In this document: in pieces, positions 41,801 through 46,930 of the stretch | How the letters are laid out: each line of letters starts with the position of its first letter | Position numbering within the stretch: the stretch's first letter is position 1 | NCBI GenBank assembly: GCA_036268995.1 | Contig: DATATB010000032.1 | Coordinates: 1 to 46,930 of the forward strand | Direction of reading: 5' to 3' | DNA length: 46,930 nucleotides | From: DATATB01 sp036268995 | GTDB lineage: Bacteria > Planctomycetota > Planctomycetia > Pirellulales > PNKZ01 | Notes under the pieces: generated by a model | Database searches by the model: none | Told to the model about the DNA's origin: nothing | What the model saw: only the letters and a program-made list of their open reading frames with translations | Position numbers and translations under genes: made by a program

Positions 41801-44800
41801 AACCAGGGCATCACCACGACCGCCGGAAGCATCGGCCTGGCCGCAATCGGAATCAATCAGAACAGCACGCTGGACACCAGCGCCGGCACCGGCGAGATCG
41901 CGCTCGACGGTACTACGGGGGCGATCAACCTGGCCGGCAACATGAACACCGCCAGCGGCCGAATCAGTGTGAATGGAGCAGGCATCACGCAGTCCGCCGG
42001 CACCGACCTCGATGCCGGCTCGGGCACCATTACGCTCAACGCCGACGACGATGCCATGACACTCGCGGGCACGCTCACGACCACCAATACGAGCACCACC
42101 GCCGTCACGATTGACCATGTCACCACGCTCCAATTGGGAGCGGTCACCGCCAGCTTTGGCACGCTCTCGCTAACCGCGACGGGCAACATCACAGGCGGCA
42201 GTCTGCTCGACGTGGCCGTGCTGACCGGCACCGGCGGCGGGACGATGTCGTTCCTTAACCGCAACAACGAGATTGCCGCGGTGAGCATGCTCACCAGCGA
42301 TGGCACCCTGACGCTCAAGGACAACGTGGCCTTGAACGTGAATGGTACGGTCACGGACGACTTGGATGGCAGCGAAGTGTCGATCGAGGTCCTCAGCGCC
42401 GCGCTTACGTTGGCTGGCGACATCGAGACCACCAGCGGCAACGGCATCCAAATTCAATTGGAGGGGGTCGGCATCACGCAGTCGTCCGGAACCTTGGACT
42501 CGGGCTCGGGCAATGGCTCGATCACGCTCAATGGCGGCGCCGGCGCGGTCAGCCTGGCCGGTTTCATGACCACCACCGATGGCGTCGCGGGTGCCCCCGG
42601 TGGCGACATCAGCGTGACCGGAGCGGGCATTACCCAGTCCGCTGGCACGCTTTATTCCGGCCTGGGCACGATTACGCTCGACGGCACCGCGGCAGCCATC
42701 AGTCTTTCGGGCACGCTCACGAGCACCAACGGCAGCAATGCCGTCACCATCCAAGACGCCACGACGCTGCAATTGGGGACGGTCAATGCCGGAGGCGGCA
42801 CGGTATCGCTGACCACCACCGGCGCCATCACGCAGGTCGGCGCGCTCGATGCACATGTTCTCAACGGCAACAGCGGCGGCGCGGTTCAGCTCGACAATAG
42901 CAACAACCAAGTCACGACCTTGAGTAACTTCGAGCGGGGCGGCGACTTCACGCTCGACGATACCATCGCCCTGAACGTAAACGGGGTGCTGACGCAAGGC
43001 AATACCGCCAACAACGTGTCGATCACCGTCGTCGGCGCCGGCCTGACTTTGGCCAATAGCATCACCATCTCCGGCTCCGACGCCAATGGCAATCCCACCA
43101 GCATCAGCCTGAGTGGCAACGCCATTACGCAGTCCGCCGGAACCATCAGCGCCGGCACGGGCACGATCACGCTCAACGGCGGCACCGGGGCGGTCAATCT
43201 GTCCGGCACCCTCAGCAGCACCAACAGCACCAGCGGCGTGGATGCGATTACCATCGACGGCGCGACAATCGCATCTGGGGGAACCATTTCGGCCGCCAGC
43301 GGCACCGTGGCACTGGACGCCACCGGGACGAGCAATCCGATCACCCAAACCGGCGGTCACATTACTGCCGGTATTCTCACCGTCGACAGCGCCGGATCCA
43401 TTCAGATCAATGGCAACTCGAACCAGATTGCGAGCCTGGGCGCGGTCAAACACGGCGGCGATCTGACGCTCGACGACGACCATGCCTTGGAAGTGGACGG
43501 CCCGATCACTGAGGTCACGAACTCGAGCAATGTGACAATCGACGCTGTCGGAGCGCTGACGCTGGCCGGCGGTATCACCTCCACCGGCAGCCAAGTCAAC
43601 CTGACGGGTGCCGGGATCATGCAGTCTGCCGGAATTGTCAACTCCGGCTTGGGCACGCTCACGCTCGATGCGGGCAGCGGCGCCATCACGCAGACCGGTG
43701 GCGGGCTGGCAGGACACTCGTTGACCGCCACCAGCGGCGGAGCCATCCAGCTCGGCAGCAGCTCAAACCAGATTGCCCTGTTGGGTTCCATCAGCCGCGG
43801 CGGCGACTTCACCTTCGAAAACAGCGTGGCCCTGGAAGTCAATGGCCCGATCACGGCCGGCACTACCACCAGCAACGTGTCGATCACGGTGCTGAACTCC
43901 GGACTCACCCTGGCCGGCAATATCACCACCGTTGGTACGACGACCGGCGTCAGCCTAAGTGGCAACGGCCTCACGCTGTCGTCCGGCACGGTGAACGCGG
44001 GCTCGGGCACGATCACGCTTTCGGGCGGCAGCAGCACCATCACGCAGTCCAGCGCAATTCTGGTTGCCAATAGCCTGGCCGCCAGCAGCACCGGCGGCGC
44101 CATTCAGCTCGGCAGCAGCAACAACCAGATTGCCGTGTTGGACACCGTCAGCCGCGGCGGCGACTTCACGCTCGAGGACAAGGTGGCCCTGGAAGTGGAC
44201 GGGCCCATCACGGGCGGCACGATCGCCAACAATGTGTCGATCACCGTGCTCAATTTCGGATTGACCCTGGCCGGCGATATCAGCTCCACCGGCGGAACAA
44301 ATGGCATCAACCTGACCGCCGCTGCCATTTCGCAGTCGGCCGGAACGGTGAGCGCCGGCTTGGGCACACTCACGCTCGATGCGGTTAGCGGCGCCATCAC
44401 GCAGACCGCTGGCGGGCTGGCAGGAAACACGTTAACCGCCACCAGCGCCGGAGCGATTCTGCTCGGCAGCAACACAAACCAGATCGCATTCTTGGGTTCC
44501 ATCAGCCGCGGCGGGGACTTCACCTTCGAAGACAATGCGGCCCTGGAAGTCGATGGCCCCATCAACCTCGGCGATACTAGCAGCAGCGTGTCGATCGATG
44601 TGCTGAACTTCGGACTCACGCTCGCCGGCAATATCGTCACCGTCGGCGCGACCAACGGCATCAGCCTGACCGGAGTCGGCATTACGCAATCGTCGGGCTC
44701 GGTGGCCGCCGCCTTGGGCACGCTCACACTCGATGCCGGCAGCGGCGGCGTCACGCAGAACGGCGGTCAGTTGGCCGCCAATAGCCTGACCGCCTCCAGC

Positions 44801-46930
44801 GGTGGAGCTATCCAGATCGACGGCAACGACAACCAGATCGCGGTCCTGGGTGCCATTAGCCGCGGCGGCGACTTCACGCTGGTCGACAATTTGGCCCTGG
44901 AAGTGAACGGCCCTATCACGGCCGGCACCGCCGCCAGCAACGTGTCGATCACCGATGCCTTCTTCGGACTCACTCTGTTTGGCGACATCACGACCACGGG
45001 CAGCACCAACGGCATCAACCTGACGGCTGTCGGCATCACGCAATCGTCCGGAACGCTTGACGCCGGCTTGGGCACGCTCACGCTCGATAGTGGCGCCGAT
45101 TCCATCACCCAGTCTACCGGCATGATCGAGGCAAACACGCTCGTCGCGAACAGCGGCGGAGCCATAGAACTTACTAACACCGCGAACCAAATCTCGGTGT
45201 TGAGTTCGATCAGCTTGGACGGCGATTTCACGCTCGTGAACGATGTTGTCTTGCAAGTCAACGGTCCCATCGCGCCCGGCAACAACAACGGTACTGTATC
45301 CATCACCGTAAATGGCGCCGCACTCACACTGGCCGGCGATATTACCGCCGGCACTAACGGCAACGACATCAACCTGACCGCGGTCGGCATCACGCAGGCT
45401 GCCGCCGGTGCGCTCAACTCCGGCACGGGCACGATTACGCTCGACGGCGGCGCCGGCGCGGTCGGCCTGGCCGGCGGCATGACCGCTGGCGGCGATATCA
45501 AAGTAACCGGAGCCGGCATCACGCAGTCCGCCGGCACGCTGGATACAAGCTCAGGTACCGGCTCGATCACCTTCGACGGGACCGGGGCGATCAGTCTGGC
45601 CAGCGGCATGCGTACCGACAGCGGGGATATTGGCGTGACCGGAGTCGGCATCACGCAGACTGCCGCCAGCACGCTCGACTCCACCTCGGGCCTGATCACC
45701 CTCGATGGTGGCGCCGGAGCTATTGGCCTGGCCGGCGGCATGACCACCAGCGGCAATATCAAAGTAACCGGAGCAGCCATCACGCAGTCGGCCGGCACGC
45801 TGGATACGAGCTCGGGCACCGGCTCGATCACGCTCGATGGCACTGGGGCGATCGGTCTGGCCGGCCGCATGCTTACCAGCAGTGGGGAAATCGGCGTGAC
45901 CGGAGTCGGCATCACGCAATCGCCCGTCAGCACGCTCGACGCCGGCAGCGGCGCCATCACGCTCGACGCGGGCGGCGGGGCCATCAGTATGGAAGGTGGA
46001 TTGAACTCCACCAATACGACGACCTCCGTCACGATCCATGATGCCACCAGCGTCGGCCTGGGAACGATCACCGCCTCCGGAGCGGTCATCCTGGGCGTGG
46101 GCCAGGACATTACCGGCGCGGTGACGCAATTCGGATCGATCTCGACCCCAGACTTGGTATTGTCGGGCACGAATTCATTCACTCTCACGTCGGCGCAAAA
46201 CAGCATCGCCGCGTTGGCCGGCACCACCGGCAGCACGAGCGTGACCGATTCGACTGGAATTTCACTCGCCGGGCTTGCCGATCAAGGCAACCTGACGTTG
46301 CAAACCGCCGGGCCGATTAGCCAGACGGCGGCGATCTCCGTCACTGGGACGTCGAGTTTCTCGGCCGGTGCCAATGCGATCAATCTGGCGACGGCCAACG
46401 ACCTGGTCGGAGCGGTGTCGCTGAACAACAGCGGCGCTGCGGATGTGACCTTGGACAATGCGGTCGGCCTCGTCGTGGGGACCTCGAGCGTCGGATCCGG
46501 CAATCTCGAGCTTACGGCCGGCGGATCGATCAGCCAGACCGGCACGATCACGCAAGCCGCCGGTGCGGTGTCGACCCGGTTTGTCGTGACGACTCCTAGC
46601 GCCGACGTCTTGCTAGGGATGGCGAACGATTTGTCGGGGCCCATCACCGTCACCGCCAGCGGCTCGGGCAGCGTCCGCGACCTCAACCTGCAAAGCACCG
46701 ACGCCAGCACTCGGTTGGTTTCGATCCCGATCTCACTCGCGGATCTGACGCTCACGTTCGATAACGCTCCCGTCGCGTTGCCCACGCTGAATCTGAGTGG
46801 CAGCTTGCAGGTTTTGGGCGGGGGGATCGTTAGCGAGTCGGGAAGCCTTTCGGTGGTTGGAACCACCCAACTGACAACCGGCGCTTTCAATATCGACTTA
46901 ACTTCGGCGAACCGTCTTGTCGGCGCAGTG
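38861..46930 (+). CDS. Giant repeat-rich haemagglutinin-like surface protein (5' part, open at window edge)
   Basis: The frame from ATG 38861 runs 2690 codons to the edge; I sampled it throughout and saw no stop. The N-terminus has a basic region and VRLEERRVLQGMPVAA, the LEER-type motif I associate with planctomycete exported giants. Residues about 340-490 resemble filamentous-haemagglutinin haemagglutination domains (GNGGNVQVLGNLIALTGQAVV, GGSVVVWSSQLTVFEGDIEARGG, GNLLLDPTSIIL). The rest is Gly/Ser/Thr-rich beta-helix made of repeats with GITQSSGTLDxGxGTxTLD and LTLAGDI units. It contains very few Cys or Lys. It is probably exported to the cell surface as an adhesin or matrix protein. Upstream bases show no clear Shine-Dalgarno. 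The end, any anchor and the full length lie outside the window. Confidence 0.88.
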   Translation, partial: MAWSNGIWAWLTGHRRPRRAAPLCMEADLQLVRLEERRVLQGMPVAAPAAASGSGSSGHASATYLIARHGNEVDVSLNGVLVKEQSIDQGRLTISALTTGAQFIVDMSGGNPIPKGGLTLIGAQAGTGVQNSLVIQPGNPLTPFATVTYSLLSGDQGSITLTGTSSSGPAQTSTINFSNITSIEDDTAADSRVLELDRGPEQLTLAAAPSIGSQPALVLSSSLGPSVTFVDPATSLSIEAAGQPADSLQLASFDLVASLAVEMAGTVTLSGPVQTGGLSISADTIQVNSNVVAGPSAQFVARTEIDVAQSASLAALASIDLEAPSIQQVGNLRLLGPGLVRLDGGTGGTVIVSGRIDAADLGPSGNGGNVQVLGNLIALTGQAVVDVSGSNPGSVVIGGNEHDPSLGPLASRTFIGPQALIMADGIGNASGGSVVVWSSQLTVFEGDIEARGGTTGGNGGFAEVSSTGSIDFQGQTDLSASQGQGGNLLLDPTSIILTDRQSNFTPFTPPDFTETLLADVGATFLDVTAGGSFSNVSASATITLQSTTTISVETALNLFQATGQNNVSLVLQAEGAIIIDQAITADGTGTITIQANDIVPLLGDVLIGAPITANAAISISGDNVIINDQVNSGSGTISIDANGGTVTTGLGGVLTSTNTSATAITIQDASTVALGNIMDTGGLVLGVGSNVGSVSQNISDTIQANSITASTSGDVILGNSGNVIDSLGVMSVGGALDVQDAIADRTARFTISGAITADSATIGNTLGSITDDASITTNLPLGINLTAIGITQSSSSTLSSGAGPIALVAGTGTVTLAGDLTTTGGDISVSGTRITQNDGTLDSGSGTISLDSGGSIMDLSHGVLTSSSTSDTAISLADASSITLGSVVVTSGGLVLGVSANVGSVTANSTIQANSVTASTSGAVNLQSVNNEIDSLGAMDVGGSLQVNDAVQDVAAMFTITGAIGASSVTIQNTQGSITVNQGITTTAGSIGLAAIGINQNSTLDTSAGTGEIALDGTTGAINLAGNMNTASGRISVNGAGITQSAGTDLDAGSGTITLNADDDAMTLAGTLTTTNTSTTAVTIDHVTTLQLGAVTASFGTLSLTATGNITGGSLLDVAVLTGTGGGTMSFLNRNNEIAAVSMLTSDGTLTLKDNVALNVNGTVTDDLDGSEVSIEVLSAALTLAGDIETTSGNGIQIQLEGVGITQSSGTLDSGSGNGSITLNGGAGAVSLAGFMTTTDGVAGAPGGDISVTGAGITQSAGTLYSGLGTITLDGTAAAISLSGTLTSTNGSNAVTIQDATTLQLGTVNAGGGTVSLTTTGAITQVGALDAHVLNGNSGGAVQLDNSNNQVTTLSNFERGGDFTLDDTIALNVNGVLTQGNTANNVSITVVGAGLTLANSITISGSDANGNPTSISLSGNAITQSAGTISAGTGTITLNGGTGAVNLSGTLSSTNSTSGVDAITIDGATIASGGTISAASGTVALDATGTSNPITQTGGHITAGILTVDSAGSIQINGNSNQIASLGAVKHGGDLTLDDDHALEVDGPITEVTNSSNVTIDAVGALTLAGGITSTGSQVNLTGAGIMQSAGIVNSGLGTLTLDAGSGAITQTGGGLAGHSLTATSGGAIQLGSSSNQIALLGSISRGGDFTFENSVALEVNGPITAGTTTSNVSITVLNSGLTLAGNITTVGTTTGVSLSGNGLTLSSGTVNAGSGTITLSGGSSTITQSSAILVANSLAASSTGGAIQLGSSNNQIAVLDTVSRGGDFTLEDKVALEVDGPITGGTIANNVSITVLNFGLTLAGDISSTGGTNGINLTAAAISQSAGTVSAGLGTLTLDAVSGAITQTAGGLAGNTLTATSAGAILLGSNTNQIAFLGSISRGGDFTFEDNAALEVDGPINLGDTSSSVSIDVLNFGLTLAGNIVTVGATNGISLTGVGITQSSGSVAAALGTLTLDAGSGGVTQNGGQLAANSLTASSGGAIQIDGNDNQIAVLGAISRGGDFTLVDNLALEVNGPITAGTAASNVSITDAFFGLTLFGDITTTGSTNGINLTAVGITQSSGTLDAGLGTLTLDSGADSITQSTGMIEANTLVANSGGAIELTNTANQISVLSSISLDGDFTLVNDVVLQVNGPIAPGNNNGTVSITVNGAALTLAGDITAGTNGNDINLTAVGITQAAAGALNSGTGTITLDGGAGAVGLAGGMTAGGDIKVTGAGITQSAGTLDTSSGTGSITFDGTGAISLASGMRTDSGDIGVTGVGITQTAASTLDSTSGLITLDGGAGAIGLAGGMTTSGNIKVTGAAITQSAGTLDTSSGTGSITLDGTGAIGLAGRMLTSSGEIGVTGVGITQSPVSTLDAGSGAITLDAGGGAISMEGGLNSTNTTTSVTIHDATSVGLGTITASGAVILGVGQDITGAVTQFGSISTPDLVLSGTNSFTLTSAQNSIAALAGTTGSTSVTDSTGISLAGLADQGNLTLQTAGPISQTAAISVTGTSSFSAGANAINLATANDLVGAVSLNNSGAADVTLDNAVGLVVGTSSVGSGNLELTAGGSISQTGTITQAAGAVSTRFVVTTPSADVLLGMANDLSGPITVTASGSGSVRDLNLQSTDASTRLVSIPISLADLTLTFDNAPVALPTLNLSGSLQVLGGGIVSESGSLSVVGTTQLTTGAFNIDLTSANRLVGAV
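40862..41720 (+). repeat. 210-residue degenerate repeat in the giant gene
   Basis: A block beginning at 40862 (DASTVALGNI, GGLVLGVGSNVGSV, QANSITASTSG, IDSLGVMSVGGAL) recurs 630 nt later, from 41492 (DASSITLGSV, GGLVLGVSANVGSV, QANSVTASTSG, IDSLGAMDVGGSL). The units are similar but not identical. Confidence 0.65.
43457..45460 (+). repeat. Tandem 118-residue repeats in the giant gene
   Basis: The anchor GGDFT (codons for Gly-Asp-Phe at 43802, 44159, 44513, 44867 and 45221; a GGDLT variant at 43457) recurs at 345, 357, 354, 354 and 354 nt. Each unit holds a VALEVNGPIT segment, a VSITVLxxGLTLAGxI segment, a GITQSSGT-like segment and a SxNQIAxLGSISRGGDFT segment. DNA identity between neighbours is high enough to suggest recent duplication or recombination. 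Confidence 0.8.
45464..45985 (+). repeat. 87-residue tandem repeats in the giant gene
   Basis: The block starting GLAGGMT at 45464 recurs at 45725, 261 nt later. Each contains two half-units of about 43 residues with IKVTGAGITQSAGTLDTSSG and IGVTGVGITQ motifs. Confidence 0.7.

Noticed and set aside
42941..45471. CRISPR-like array suggested by regularly spaced repeats
   Set aside because: Spacing is 345-357 nt (516 nt for the first interval), the repeats are in frame and protein-coding, and neither short spacers nor cas genes are present.
40858..46236. Several long minus-strand frames opposite the giant gene, with repeated SVKSPPRL and PADCVMP motifs
   Set aside because: They are antisense readings of the Gly/Thr-rich repeats. 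The plus-strand frame is continuous from 38861 to the edge and has a coherent N-terminus and haemagglutinin-like domain.

Overview
The window is about 47 kb of GC-rich bacterial chromosome, most likely from a planctomycete of the Pirellulales type. The pointers are a giant surface protein whose N-terminus carries an LEER-type motif, Pro/Ser-rich lipoproteins, a 261-residue protein with the conserved HP-Y-FEE...ERYG block I know from planctomycetes, a short SecA paralogue, and many hairpins at gene ends. The species assignment is inference. No rRNA, tRNA, CRISPR array, transposase or integrase was recognised.

Left arm (1-8.2 kb). A 3' gene remnant ends at 76. It is followed by a short secA paralogue and an upstream lipoprotein gene on the minus strand, a small secreted protein, queG (epoxyqueuosine reductase), a Rieske ferredoxin, two GNAT acetyltransferases and a membrane-anchored tandem-GGDEF protein.

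Centre (8.4-29.9 kb): a type VI secretion locus. tssK diverges from tssA-tssB-tssC-hcp-tagJ-tssE-tssF-tssG-tssH(clpV). Together these encode the baseplate (K, E, F, G), the sheath (B, C), the tube (Hcp), the cap (A) and the recycling ATPase (ClpV). Downstream, in the same direction, lie a 510-residue Ala-rich helical protein and two tandem paralogues with a divergent TIR-like architecture, the first with its own promoter. These three are candidate effectors or defence proteins and are the most novel content. After two unassigned or Cys-rich genes the locus closes with an FHA/DUF6931-like protein and the spike pair VgrG (minus) and PAAR-like DUF4280 protein (plus). The membrane complex genes tssJ, tssL and tssM are not in the window.

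Right arm (30-37.6 kb): an export cluster. It has a TolC-like outer-membrane lipoprotein (minus) diverging from a GAF-HlyD fusion, a HlyD adaptor and an M50 metalloprotease with an N-terminal PqqD-like region and a C-terminal HlyD-like region. No ABC or RND pump is encoded nearby, so the energy source is unclear. A planctomycete-type secreted protein (minus) follows.

Right end (38.9 kb to edge): the first 2690 codons of a giant haemagglutinin-like surface protein built of 118-residue, 87-residue and 210-residue repeats, still open at the window edge.

Several hairpins sit between genes. Two pairs form recognisable dispersed families, one showing a compensatory base-pair change.
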